DNA of 64,000 bases from Circinella minor (taxonomy: Eukaryota; Mucoromycota; Mucoromycetes; Mucorales; Lichtheimiaceae): positions 186,001 through 250,000 of the forward strand of contig JAEPRB010000009.1 in assembly GCA_016758965.1 (NCBI GenBank), written 5' to 3'. Made by a program: the position numbers and the translations under genes. Positions 35,907 through 49,462 of this stretch are shown here, one piece after another. The notes below the pieces were generated by a model. It saw only the letters and a program-made list of their open reading frames with translations, searched no databases and was not told where the DNA came from. Position 1 is the stretch's first letter. The number at the start of each line of letters is the position of its first letter.

Positions 35907-36928
35907 ATGGTGGTACGTATATAGAGGATGGTGCATGAGGGCAAACAAAAGAGAAAAGGGGGAACATAACGAACGACGAAAGAAAAAATATACGAACGAT
36001 ATATATATATATACGGATGGATAGATAGATGGATGGATGGATATATGATTTTGGATTTTTACAGTTTGGATTAATATATATATATTATATATATATATAA
36101 TATAATATACATTTATTTATTTATTTTGAAAATGTATAATTTTTACGATTCATTAGCAAGGTTCTTTCAAGCGTCAAGTCGAGGTCGGCCGTGTTGTTCT
36201 CATTAACAACGGTGCTGATGCTAGCAAGTTGGCTGTTATTGTCGACATTGTTGACCATAAGCGCGTAAGTAGAAAAGAAATTAAATAAAGGGCAAACTAA
36301 TATATATATATATGTATTATTTTATTATATATGCCAATGTATTATTAATGACCCATTTTTGTATTTTGTATTTTTCGTTTTCTTTATACGATTTGACCTC
36401 AAAAAAATATATACGACAATTACTCGATGGATTCAATTATTTTAATACTTATAATTTGATACAACAAATGGATAATAATTTTTTAGGCCCTCATCGACGG
36501 TCCCACTACTGGTGTCGTTCGTCAACCTTTGGCTTATGCCCGTATGACTTTGACCAACTTGGTTGTCAAGGGTCTTCCCCGTAACGCTGGTCAAGCTGTT
36601 CTCAAGAAGTACTTGGAAAAGAGTCAAGTTATTGCTCAATGGGAAAAGTCTGCTTGGGCTCAAAAGCTTAAGCAACGTGAAGTTCGCGCCAACTTGACTG
36701 ACTTTGACCGTTTCAAGATTCAAAAGTTGAAGAACAAGGTAAAGTTTTATTTTATTTTATTTTGTGTGTGTGAAAAAAAAAAAGAATGAGTAGGAGACAG
36801 ATGGGGAGAATGAGTTTTTTTTTTTGAGTAGATGATAAAAAAAAAATGGTTTATTGATATATATTATTATTTTATAGCGTGCTTTCGCCCTCGGTTCCAC
36901 CGTTGCCAAGGCTAAGAAGTCTGCTTAA
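35907..36928 (+). CDS. RPL14: 60S ribosomal protein eL14
   Basis: Four exons (35907-35912, 36157-36264, 36487-36738, 36878-36928) give 138 residues, the same length I recall for yeast L14. Exon 1 encodes only Met-Val, a very short first exon common in fungal ribosomal genes. The SH3/KOW-like fold is seen in [20 protein letters not shown] and [19 protein letters not shown]. The C-terminal block is [20 protein letters not shown] and [14 protein letters not shown], ending in a Lys/Ala tail. Codon use is strongly biased to C- and G-ending codons (GTC, AAG, GGT, CGT), unlike neighbours, as expected for a very highly expressed gene. The first intron is unusually long (244 nt), which may hold regulatory sequence. 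Confidence 0.96.
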
Positions 36929-37123
36929 ATTTCATCCTTTTTTCCCCCTTCTCATTTTTGTTGTTTTGAATAGCAATAAATTGAAAAAAAAAACCATCAC
37001 ACATATACACAGATTACACTTTTTTCTTTTCTGACAAAAAATTACAAATGATATCGAACAGCACAAAATGATTTTGAATGAATGATTAATTTATTGATAT
37101 ATATTTATTATTATTAATTGGGT

Positions 37124-40100
37124 TTATCGACGTTTCCATGAATAAGCATAAGTTTTGTTAAAACTCATTGTACGAACTATTTGATCCCAATCATCTACTG
37201 TTTTTACACATAGTCGTCGACCTGTTTCAGGATCACCAAACATTTCAGCCCACCATGCTAGATCTTCATCATTCGTCACCAATACTAAACGTTCCTTAAG
37301 ATTATAAAGCATGCAACTAATGATAGGTATGTATGTTCTTGGTACTTCATTAAATTGAGTGGTGTTATTTTGTCCTTGTTCTTCGTCTTCACTTTCTTCT
37401 TCATCACTTTCTTCTTCTTCTGAACTACTTTCTGTTTCTGAAAAATCCCCTTCTCCTTCATCAAATTGACGTCGACGAGATTCAAAGAAATCATCACTTG
37501 ATAAAGATTCCACATCACTTTCGTGAATAACTTTATCTTCATTATCATCATCCTCGTCTTCATCATCATCCGAAAGAAGGGCATCGACAATATTTGCTCG
37601 ACTTTCTTCACCAATCCAATAAGATTCAGCTTGGCTCCATTCAGTCAATTGTTCATTCACCTTTTGAGTACGTAAATAAGATTTCGTAGTATCCTTTGGT
37701 TTTTCTCGAGCAAGATGTTGATCCAAAAATCGAATTGATTCCCGAGCTTGCATATTCATATGCGATGATCCCTTTTTGTGATCATCAAGTGAGTCAATTG
37801 CTAAAATAATCATAGCAATGAATAAATAAATAGATTCTTTACTCATCTTACGTTTTTTTTAAAAAAAAGTGTACATGTATTGTTAAAAAAATACTTACTT
37901 TCTAAAGGTACAAGTACTTCAAGAATACTATCTTGTGAACGATTATTAGGATTAAGTGTTTGATTCGCCCATTTCTTGATCTTGTTGAGACCATCAAGGA
38001 ATGCAGTGACATCTACTACAACAGTATATACTTCAACCTTGTCTGCTGGTGCTGAGGTCAAATTCATTCGACTGACATTCTTCTCAAGAGATGATACTTG
38101 ATCCATCAGACGTTGTGTTGCTAACGCTTTCATAAATCGACTTTGTTGTTGACGTTTAGCATTTTCATCAACAACACTATATTTTTGTTCATTCTTATTA
38201 TATTGGACAAAATCAAATGCCTAGATAAATATAATAATATTAAAAGTTTATAAGTCATCAAAAAAAAAAAAAAATTTTTTTTGATCCTTCATTTTTCTTT
38301 TCAGCGAAAACACACTCTCTCAATTATATATTTCACTTACAGTTGAATCAGCAATCTTCTTGACAAGATCCCGAACACGTCCCCATCGAATTTGTCTTCT
38401 AGCATCCACCTTGGATTCATCTATAGCATCATATGCATTTTCTTTAAAGAAATCGACTGTTGCATGAAATCGTATCAGTGGAACAACACCAAGTAATAAA
38501 ACATCTTCAGATACTGGATAATTCATTGGCAAAACATTCACAACTGGATCTGGAAACATGGGATGATTAATGAGTGCAGACACAAATGATTGAACCACTT
38601 TTACCAATTCTTTCCTTTCATTATCTCGACGACCATCCGCACCAGCACCAGAGGTACAATATTGAGCAATGACTGGAAGATTATTGGCAAGATAACTACA
38701 CCAAATAGAAAGTGCTGATAATACAGCATTTTCAACCATTGAGTTTAATTGTTCGTATTTTGTATCTTCAGTAATCTTTTCTTTAGCATCATCCCATCCT
38801 TCATGTGTAGCTTTCACCAAATTGGCAAGAAGTTTGAAACCCAAAGACAATAAACGTATTTGAGAGGTTTGAAGTTGTGTCCATTGTGGTAAATTTGCTA
38901 TTTATATCATTATCATCCACATGATTTATTAGTATTACATGTTATTATTGTTTTACGGTATATATAAAATGCTAATATCTAAAAATCGTTGGTCAACATA
39001 CCTTTTATTTTCATACGTTCTCCAATATCCCAAATGGTGATAAGTAAAATGATGATGGTACGTGATAACATGCCTTTCAAAACATGAATTGTAGATGAAT
39101 CTGGTTTGGTAATATCGTTTTCATTTGCAACAGAAGTAACTGTTTTCATAATGACTGCTTCCAAGGTATCTGGAATGGACGTAATACTAGAAAAACAATT
39201 ATTAACCTTTTCATCTCGACATGCCTTTCTTTTTTTTTTTCTTTCTTACCTGTTAGGATCACCAAACATAGCTTGCTTATGTATTTGTAAAAAAGATTCA
39301 ATAAATTGAGAAATCATTTTTGTACCGGACTCATCCTGAGTGTTGTTGGTTTTATCAGGAGAAGAAAATCGAATTTTTGAATAAAAAGCTTTTAAATTAT
39401 CACGTCCTACGCTAGAAGGTTGTTTCATAGCCAAGCTCATACAATAATACCATACAACGTCAACAGCACTTCCACTTGAAAGTGAAACAAGAGCAAGTTG
39501 AGAATAGGGTTTGCCACTATATCGATAAGCATCAATGGCTTTTTGATAACAAGATTTTGCTAATCGCCAATTTTCGTCGTTTGATTTTTTATTAGTTAAA
39601 GAGTTAGAAGCACGATAGCGAGCAATATCACCCATACAAATATAATTAGATTGTAATATCACAGCAACTTGTTCATCACCGGTTGGTAGGGAAGGACCTT
39701 GGCGGAACAAATCTATAAAAATAGGTTTGGTGTCCAAATCAGCAATTTTTTTTTTTTTTTTTGCGTCACGAGGTTTTTTTTTTTTTTTTAAAAAAAGTGT
39801 TCCCTTCAATATTATTACATACCTATGCCAATAGTCTTTGTATCAAGGTGATGATCATTCTTGATAGTATTATTAAGTTCACGATAAAATTTAAAACTAC
39901 TATCAATATGTTTCAATAATTGTTTTTGTAATCGTTGTCGATTGATAGGATCTTCGTCAGGACGTAGCTAAGTAATAAACAAAAACCCCCCTCTTTTTGG
40001 TTATTAAAAAAAGAAATAAATAATAATAATAGTTTTTTTTCTATGATAGGAATAAATAAATAATAACAATTTTTTTATTTTTTTTTTACCTTGCGTAATT

Positions 40101-40600
40101 TACTACGAACTTGTTCAATCTTTGCATAACAAATATAACGCCATAACTTATCTTCAATATGATGACTTACAGCATAAGTAATATCTTCTGTAATAATTTG
40201 TCTGTAAATTATTTTTAAACTATATATATATATATATATATATATAAAAAGGACGGAGGGGGGGGGCATGAATTTTTGATTTGGCATATATAAATTCCCC
40301 ACTTCCAAGGGAAGCTTGTACTACTCCTACACGTGTTTTTTTTCGAAAATTCTTTTTCTCTTTTGCAAAAATAACAACCTTCCTCCCCCCCCCCCAAAAA
40401 AAAAATTCTTTCTTTCTTTATTTCTCCACAATGATATTACCTTTTACGAACGTATTGAATTTCATCTTCGGTGGCAATAATTTGTTCAGTAGCAATTGCA
40501 TTAGCCCTTCGACCTTGTTCCTTACTAGGCATATTTGCATGGTTGGCTTTCAACTGTGTCTGAAGTTCTCCTAATTGTCGTTCGAGTGCTGATGCTTCGC

Positions 40601-40631
<31 letters not shown>

Positions 40632-40923
40632 ACTTCAATATTTATATGTTGATGAAAGGGGGTGGGGAGAGGAGAAAGGGAAATATTTATCTCTTCCCAA
40701 ATAAAAAAAGGTATAACAATACAATTTTTTTTTGGGGGGGGAGGAGGAGGGTGTTATTATTTTACCTTATCAAATCATTTAAATCAAGGTTTTTTGGTTG
40801 ATTAAAAACAACGTCTACTTCTTGACGTTTCTTTTTATGACGCTGTCGTTTACGTGTACGACGTTTTTGGTTTTGCGACGTCTTCTTTACGTCTGGAGGA
40901 GAAACTGGATTCGGTTTTGGCAT
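37124..40923 (-). CDS. SMG6/EST1-like protein with C-terminal PIN nuclease domain
   Basis: Nine exons on the minus strand (40923-40766, 40599-40441, 40201-40090, 39967-39823, 39712-39250, 39186-39002, 38897-38341, 38220-37899, 37800-37124) give 925 residues; phases agree at every junction. The N-terminus is highly basic (KRRTRKRQRHKKKR). The EST1 TPR/14-3-3-like region includes NYICMGDIARYR and SGKPYSQLALVSL (about residues 215-280) and continues to MNYPVSEDVLLLGVVPL. The PIN domain starts at about 656: VYTVVVDVTAFLDGL, VPLETIDSLDDHKKGS, and RLVLVTNDEDLAWWAE near the end. A very acidic insert (about 795-870) interrupts it. In animals SMG6 cuts mRNA during nonsense-mediated decay, and EST1 relatives also bind telomerase. 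The Asp residues of VVVD and TNDED suggest the nuclease is active. Confidence 0.9.
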
Positions 40924-43900
40924 TCTTGTTTAAACACTAATTCCATTATTTAACTGAAAAAATAAAACAAAATGTGTCCTTTTTTTTTTTCGTTCGTTGT
41001 TTGGAAGGGATGGACTTTTTTTTTTTTAAAAAAAAAAACTTCTCCTTATATGTTTTCTTGTATGTCTCTGTCTCTCTTTCTGTGTATATGTGTGTATAAT
41101 GTAAAAAAAAAAAGAAAAAAAAAAGGTGTAGGTTTTTGATAGGTAGCTATTTTTTTTTATTATACTAAGTATTTGTTTTGTTACGTTTTAGTAAATAATA
41201 ATAATAAAGAGAGAATATATTGGTTCGTTTTGACAGTCAATAGGTTGACATTGGGAAAAAGAAAAAAGTTCGTAATCAAGTTGTAAAAAAAAAAACAAGG
41301 TGAAAAAAAACTTGAGAAAAAGGAAAAAAAAAAAAAAAAAAAAACCTTCTTTTGTATTGAAATAGTGAAACTCCGAACGCTTCTTTGTTTGCTGCGGCAT
41401 TTTTTTTTTTTTTTTTTTTTGATAAAAATAAAAGTAAGGTGATGTATTATATAAAGATATGACAGAGAAAGAAAATATTATATAATTTATTAATTGATAC
41501 AGAATTTCTCGTTTATTCTATTATTAAAAAAAAAAAGGTATTTGATGGAAATGTGGTTGACCATGATAATTCTTTCATGTTTGGACAGTTACCTAATAGT
41601 AAAGCAACGAACAATTTGTAATTTTCGCAAAAACAAAAGAACATTGCTAGTCGTATACGCAGTATACATTTTTTGTATCACAAATTGAACGTTTCATTTT
41701 ACGTATAAATACGTACGTAACATCATGTTTCCTTGTTGTCAGAAACATTAATATTTTATTTAGGAACTTGACTTTTCGCCCTTCCCACCGCCTCCATCGT
41801 CATGACTGTTTTCTTTTATATGAATCATTCCAAAATTCTGAAAGTTGGTCATTCTCTCATACGTACATGATCAACGTCATCCTCAAAAACAAAAACAAAT
41901 GAATTACGTAGTCTACTCTTGGGAACGAATTGTTTGTTACATGGCTGCGGGGGTGGATACATACGTACATGACTTGCATGTGACTATAGTGATCACTTTC
42001 CTTATGAATTATAGCACTACTGTTGTCATGGGAATTCTCATTTCAAAATTTACTGACGATTTTTTTTTTCATTATGCTCTATAAATATTAATAACATAGG
42101 TAATACTATACATGTTACAAAATTTAGTTATATTTCTAATACGTAAAATATAGTGATTTCCTACCACTTTTTTTTCCCACAGCAAAACACATCCCATTTC
42201 CAACCCATCATGGAAGCTATCTAATAATCAAGTATTGAGTATGTAAAAAGCTATTTATAAAACTATTCTTACTTTGTCAATAGGTAAAAGAATACTCGTT
42301 AATGCACATTACAAAATAAAATAAATGAATGACCAAGTTTGTGGTTTATTAGATAATCAACATCATATCCCTGATAAATTCTTACCCACTTTGTTAATTA
42401 TACCAACTGACGTTTGACATTGTAAAAAAAAATGAAAAAAAAAATGTATTATTATTCTTCACTTACTAGCCATTTTATTCCCTCAATGGAAGAAAAAAAA
42501 AAGTAGCTCACTACAACAACCATCGTCATACTCATTTTTTTTTTATGTATTAAAATCCTGACAAGTTTATCGACATGACGTGTGGGACATCACAACTGGA
42601 ACAGTAAAGAATAATAACAGTATAGAAAAAAAAAGAACACTCTTTTTCATATTCATTACTATTTCAACAAAATAAAGAGAGAATGACATAAAACTTAAAT
42701 TCACATAGAAAATAGAACTTTTTTTTTTTTTTTTTTTTTTTGCAAAACCGAGACATGCTTCTCCCCTCCCTCCCATTCTCAATTTTGACTAATTAGAACC
42801 ACATCCATATTTCATGTGTCTACGTATGATATTATCTATTACAACAAAAGAAAAAGTTTCAAAAATGTTCTTCCCTGATTATTAACTTAACTTGCTTGTA
42901 TAAATTAAACAAATCTTTCAAAAAAGAAAATGTTATTACATGACAAAGTAATAATGATTTGGGAGAATAATAATTTCCATTAACAAAGCTCTCTTCAAGA
43001 AGTCTATGTTGTGTCTCAATTGTGTATTTTTAATATTGAGACATTGAACAAAAAATAAAATATCCAAGAAACATTTATCAATGATATCTATTATTACTCA
43101 AATATATTTAAAAGGTTATAACTTATAAATTCATTTTAATCAATTTCAAGAACTTACGTAGCAACAGCGACAATAACTCTTACAAGAAGAATTATGTTAT
43201 CATTCGAAACATGGGAACTTACTAGTATCTAATGTATGAGACGAAAAAGAAAAAACAATTCATATTGGGGAGACCCAGCGAACTAACACTTTATCCATCT
43301 CTTATCTCTCTCTTTTTTTGTTTTTAACTTTTATCATAACACCCTTTATCTATATATTAACAAATTTACTATTATTATAATTATTTACTACTACTTTATT
43401 ACTCATGAAGTTTTTGTTTAATATCAATTGTACGTACATGAGTGTAAAAAAAAAAAAAAAAAACATTAAGCAGTCCTTTTGCAATTTTTTATTTTATTTA
43501 GATGATGATAACTAATATAAAATCAAAAGAAAGTGAATGACAAATGATCTTTTAAAAGCAAAAGCTGTTTTTAAAATATATCACTTTAATGAAAAGGTTT
43601 CATGTATCCTTTTTATTCTTCAAAAAGTATATTCGACCTCCTTTCATATATAAGTGAAGCAATAATTATAATAGATATACACACATCAGAGCACATCGGT
43701 TTTAATGTTTTTATTTTTTAATATGTAAAAATGTGTCTAATTTTTAAAAAAAAGGTCTTTTATCAACATCTTCACGACGAACGAAAAAATTCATGCTAGT
43801 GTATATATATAGTCAAGTGAGTATATGTGTTGGTTTGCTCTAATATACCATGTAAATATAACTGTAAACATTTAATTGTATAATTCATTTTTAGAATCAC

Positions 43901-45013
43901 GGCTCAATTAAATGCTGCTTGATAAAAAAAAGTCTTCTCCGTTTCTAGTTACCGTATAAACTCTACATACTGTATCATTAGAACAAAAAAACCTACATGA
44001 AGGATCTTTTATAGTTTTATGTTGATGATGTTCATATCATATAAATTACTTGAGGAATTTTTTTTTCTTTATTATCAAGAGGAATCCATTGTTTCAATGG
44101 ATAGACTTTTATTGATATAAAATAATATATAAAGATATATATATATATAGACCATGTTATTACTACTTTTTTTTTTCTCATTATTCATGAATAATTAAAT
44201 TGTTATTTGGCATTTCATAATAAAATGTATTTAATTAAATATATATTTTATTATTAATAAGTTGATGATGGTACATTTAATAAATATAATCAAAGTCGAC
44301 GATGATCCTTTTTACAAAAAAAAAAAAAGGTCTCAGACCATTTGTGCAACCATTTTTGCGAGAAAGAGAGAGTTTTTGGGGTTACAGCTTATAAAAGAGA
44401 GGATGTTTCATATAATCTGTCAATAATTTTTACTCAGCGGTTGGTAGTACATTGACAATGCAATCTCTATTCCGACCCCTCGTGGCTATTATAAAGCTTA
44501 CTTCTTTCCACCCCCCACCCACCCAAAAAAAAAGTATTTTAAATAACTAGTAAAAAGATCATCAACTCAATAATAAATAGAAGACTAAATAAATATTTTA
44601 CCCGATGTAAGAAAAAAAAATTGTTGTCATTTTTTATAATAAGTTGTTTCAAAAAAAAAAAAAAGTAATAAATTTTTTATTATTATATGAAAACGTGCCT
44701 TTTTCGTTTATTTAAAAATAGAGTCTTTTTGGTTTATCTCTTTTGGACTCCTTTTCTTAGATAATAACTCCTTATTAATAGCAAGCAGTTACATACTTTC
44801 CACTCCCCTTTCTCTCTTTCTTCCCCTTCATTTTTTTTTTTCCTCCTCTCTCTCTCTCTCTCTCTTTTTTTTTTTACTTCTGTTTCTCTCTTTCTTCATT
44901 CTTTATTTTTTATCTTTACATTTACAAAAATAAAAAATAAAAACCCCATATCATTCGTTTCTTTTTTTCTCCCATTACAATATTAAAGAAAATACCACTC
45001 TTTCCACTCCTTA
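40924..45013. other. Long intergenic stretch, no confident gene
   Basis: About 4 kb of AT-rich DNA. Short open frames (for example 41845-42084) have no recognisable motif. A piece at about 42336-42415 reads GLLDNQHHIPDKFLPTLLII, which looks protein-like and could be a decayed exon. The last 200 nt before 45014 are CT-rich, probably the leader of the Sec2-like gene. Confidence 0.5.
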
Positions 45014-46637
45014 ATGGAACCTGTCAACGAAAATAAATGTCCAACATGTCAACAACAACAACAACAACAGCAACAACAAGTTGAATTGATTGAACAGTTA
45101 CGCCATGAATTAAAGATCAAAGACGAAGCCATGGAACGATTACGTCAAGACATGGATACATTGAATCAAAAATATGTTGCCGGGATTAACCGAGTAGCCG
45201 ACGTTCAATATGAAAAAGATTTAGTTGAACACGAGTTGGAAGAATTATCGACTCGACTTTTTGAAGAAGCGAATAATATGGTTGCTGAAGAAAAACGTCA
45301 ACGTTATTTATTAGAACAAGAATTACAACAAACACAAGAACATTTAGTGGCAGAACAAAATCAATTACAAGAATTACGTGAACGTATACAACAACAGTCT
45401 TCTTTTTCTTCTTCTTCATCGGATGAAAATAAAGATCCTAATATATCACGCGCTCGACATGATTTACAACAATTATATAATACAAATTGTAAACGTGCGA
45501 GTGCTAATAATCATAATTTATATAAAACTAGTTTTCATAAACAACAACAACAACAACGACTTCTTCGTGAACAACAAGGTCAACGTGCAACATCCATGCC
45601 ACCTTTACCTTCAGCAATAATTCAAAAAGAAAATCAACAAAAAAATAATAACAATAATACTAAATCCATGTCGATTGACCAAGTGCAATTAGAAGCATTT
45701 CGGGAATTTGTTCGGTCTTCACCCAAAGTGGCATTTAAAAAATTAAATCAATTTGCTTATATGAAAGTATGTCAACAAGAAGATGTTGAACCTTGTTTAC
45801 GCTTTGGTCCTCATTCACGATTATCAGTCAAGAAAATGAATGAATTTTTATCACGTCAACCTTGTTTTATTGAACAACATGATGGGGATTCAAATAATTC
45901 TTTAACAATTAATACAAATGTACCTTCGGCTGTCATGGCGAGACCTTTGTGGGATCGATTTTCAAGTAATAATAACAATAATAATAACAATAATAATAAT
46001 AATAATAATAACGTACAAAATCATAATCAACAACCATTACAACAACAATCACTACAATATCAATGTTCAGCATGTGGTAGACCAGCAGATAAACAAGCAC
46101 TTTCTTATCGATTTCGATTGGATGAAATGGATAAATGGGCAGTCATTGATCAATATTGTCGTGATCGTTTAGTAGCTGTTTGTGAATTTTATGTTTTTAT
46201 TCGTAATATTCAAAAAGGTTTTTATGCGGATCGAGATATTGATGATTTATATACAGAAAATATTCGACTTCGTCTTCAAATGTTTTATTCTCGGTAAGTA
46301 GTATTAAAAAAAAAAGGGTTATGAGATATATTTTGGTGGGTGTTTATTGTTCCCCCCCCTCCTCCTCCTCTTTTCATTAATAAAAATAAATAAATATTAT
46401 TCTATACGTAGAATGGGTGCATTACCTGTTATTTTAGATGGTATGGGATTAGATCCTGGTAGCGTAGGAAAAGCAACACCTCCTTTAGATACAATACCTG
46501 ATGATGCATCAGATGCATCCATATCGACTGCTCCACAAACACCTATTACACAAACAGCACCTAGTTTAAAAGAAGAATACATTGTTAATAATGACAATGA
46601 TTCTCATCATCTTCATCAATATCATAATGGGGAATAA
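45014..46637 (+). CDS. Sec2-type Rab guanine nucleotide exchange factor
   Basis: Two exons (45014-46293, 46412-46637) give 501 residues. Residues about 20-135 form the Sec2p coiled coil with its exchange motif YEKDLVEHELEELSTRLFEE and ANNMVAEEKRQR, which opens the nucleotide pocket of Sec4/Rab8-type GTPases on secretory vesicles. The central part is rich in Q, N and S, with a long Asn run (near 45970). The C-terminal domain, starting at CSACGRPADKQALSYRF and reading YCRDRLVAVCEFYVFIRNIQ then KGFYADRDIDDLYTENIRLR, resembles the C-terminus of Rabin8/Rab3IP-type GEFs. The N-terminal CPTCQQQ has one CxxC pair followed by a CAA repeat. Expected role is polarised exocytosis at hyphal tips. Confidence 0.9.
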
Positions 46638-47254
46638 TCATAATCACCACAACAGCTAAACAAACAAACACATAATATAATAATGAACCTCAAACAAAAA
46701 AAAAAAAGCAATCAATATTATAATGATACATACCAAGAAGATCATCATCATTCATAAACAATAGCGGGAAAAAAAACAAAACCAAAACCAAAAAAAAAAA
46801 AAAAACAAGCGAAGCAACAAAGCACATACATACAAATGCTCAATATTCTGCATTTCCTTTTCTTCACCTAAAACCCGCATACACATACACCAGGATGCTG
46901 GCTTCATCCACCCCCCCCCCACTTTACACATACATTTTATTTAGTTCTCTAAAAAACAAAAAGGAACACAACTCTTTTTCTTAATATTCTTACTTTATTA
47001 ATCATACTATTTTTTAATATTTATTTTTTTTTTAATACAACTATATAAATATATTTTAAATAGAATAATACTAATAATCTAATTTTTTTATTTTATTTTA
47101 TTTCTATAACAATTTTGCATAAAAAAAAGTGTAAGTTTGCATAATAAAAAAAAAAATTCAAGAGGGAGGTCTGGGAAGGTGGTTTATAAAAAAAAAAAAA
47201 TATGGGAAAAGGTGAATATGAGTTGTATTCATCTAATTAAAATGTGGGAAAGGA

Positions 47255-47304
<50 letters not shown>

Positions 47305-47578
47305 AGGAGAAAATGAGTTAAATCAAAAACAAAGAACGCACCCTGTAAAGTAATAAAAAAGAAGTAGCATAGAAAAAAAAAACGATATATCATAGAATGT
47401 GTACTTAAAAAAAAAAAGGGGAGAAAATTGGAAAAAAAAAAAAAAGAATGGAGAAAAGTAAAAAGGAGTGGGGGATGGAAGACATATATATATAAATCAT
47501 AGTAAGTAGCATAGAAAAAAAAATGCTCACTCTCCCCCTCTCTCTATGTATATATAAATACGTAGCAAAAATAAAATA
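46638..47578. other. Intergenic between convergent genes, simple repeats
   Basis: AT-rich, with a (GA)n tract of about 44 nt at 47259-47302, A runs and pyrimidine tracts. It holds the 3' ends of the Sec2-like gene and the minus-strand gene. No coding sequence. Confidence 0.6.
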
Positions 47579-47616
47579 TTAATAAGTAGAAGATGATGGG
47601 CCTTGTGGTGCTCTAT

Positions 47617-47649
<33 letters not shown>

Positions 47650-48619
47650 TTGCCCCAGTAACAAACTGTAAAAGAAGATAACAATTAGGATCATGCAGAC
47701 CAGAATTAGGAATACAATAATCACAATGTTGAACTGGAAAAAAATCAATATGGGATCTTGTAATGGATGATGCTTCAATACCATGAAATTGTAAATCAGG
47801 AGGTGCTGATAAGGAAGAACAATTGGATGGTTTTGCTTCTTCTTCTTCTTCTTCTTCTTGAGGTAATATACCCTCCATATAATTTATTATAGTATTGTTA
47901 TTAGATTGTATTTGTTGTTGTTGTTGTTGTTGTTGTGATGGTGATAAAGTGGTTATCGGGGATGAAGATAAAGGTGATTGATGTTGCTGTATTATTGGAT
48001 CATGATCCATTTGATTAAAAAAGAATGATCCTGTGATATGTTCCGATGGGTATGTTGATCCTGTTGCCACACCTTCTGCTGTTGAAGAAGAGACAGTTAT
48101 AGATGATGATGGTAGATTTTGAGAACAATAAGCATGAGAAACATAATAATTTGGATGATGATGAGTAACAGGAAATGAAGAAAAAAGAGGAGGTGGCGGT
48201 GGTTGAGATTGTAGTGTGGGTTGTTGTTGCCCTGATGAAACAGTATTGAAATTAAGAAATGTGGATGGACCCAATTGTTGTGAAGAAAATGAGGGTGGTG
48301 ATGAAGAAAATGATGCAGGGGCTGATGATTGTTCCAAAGAAATAGCATCCGAAATTAAAGAATGCCTACGACGTCTTTGTGATGAATTACGTCGATAATA
48401 ATTAATAAAAGGAGGTGGAGATAATGAAGAAGAGGCTGGGAGTAATCGACGATGTCCATGGGTTGTATGAGCTCGTTGAGGTCGTCGAGTAATACCTTCA
48501 CGTCGTTCACGTTCACGTTCAATACATCGATTTTGATGAGCAGTGAATCCTGCGTTACGAAAACCACGTTGATCGAATTCTGGTAGTTCTTTGCCACATA
48601 CTCGGCATTTGAGGTTCAT
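47579..48619 (-). CDS. Q/S/P-rich protein with N-terminal C2HC-like zinc motif
   Basis: A single exon of 346 residues starting MNLKCRVCGKELPEFDQRGF. The first 35 residues carry C-x2-C ... H-x3-C (CRVC and HQNRC), a plausible single zinc knuckle, followed by a basic stretch (RERERREGITRRPQR). The rest is low complexity, with S, P, Q and H runs, an acidic poly-E block (EEEEEEEEA) and a poly-T block near the end. A second conserved-looking piece is VQHCDYCIPNSGLHDPNCYLLLQFV, with three more cysteines. The composition suggests a nuclear regulatory protein, but the family is not recognised. Confidence 0.65.
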
Positions 48620-49462
48620 TTGTATACCGTTACGTATATTATTAATTACAGTAAAAACAAAAAAAAAAAATTAAGAAAGCTGTCTATTATGGTGAAAGAA
48701 TTTTTTGATAAATGTAAAAAGATGTATTTGATTATATATAATTTTTATAAAGAAAAATAATACGTAATAATAATAATAAATAAAAAAAGAAGAACTTTAG
48801 ATAATAATGGTTTATATTATGAATTTACTATTGTATATACGTGTTTCACCTTTTTCTTTTTTTTTATTGGTTTATATATACATTTCTTAAACAGAAATAA
48901 AAGAAAAGTTATGTAATAATAATTAAAAGGACTTATTGTACTCTATTGCTTTACCATGTTACCATAGAGGATCCATGTTTTATGACGTTTATTCTCTCTC
49001 TTTTTTTTTCTTACTAGCCACTTTTTTACTATTTTTATATTTTTAATCAAATGAAATTTGGTTTCTTGTTCTAAATTTCTTCATTTAAATGTGTTTAATA
49101 TGTTAATATAATAAATAAATGGTATAACATATACGTACTACCCTATACTTTTTTTTTTTTCATAAAAACCCCTGGGATTTTATATTTTTATAATCTATCA
49201 TCCCACCCTAAAAAGAACAATGACATAGATTTTTTTTTTTTTTTTTTTAAAAAAAAAACAAGATGCATCTTCGGACATATTGAATACTTTTCATTCTTTG
49301 TATTTTATGTAAATTGATTATTCATTATAATTGTATTGGTAAAAAAAGAAAAGATTATTTTTAAATTTTTTTTTTTTAATTATTATTATTTACTGGTAAT
49401 TCTTTTTTTTTTAATATGCTAATATTGGTCTATATGATATGATATATAAATGGTGTATATTT
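48620..49462. other. Intergenic, no gene seen
   Basis: AT-rich with several homopolymer runs, including T20/A8 at about 49230-49259. Contains the promoter of the minus-strand Q-rich gene and the 3' end of the next minus-strand gene. Confidence 0.55.

Noticed and set aside
41845..42084. 79-codon frame as a gene
   Set aside because: No motif, no splice partner, surrounded by AT-rich non-coding DNA.
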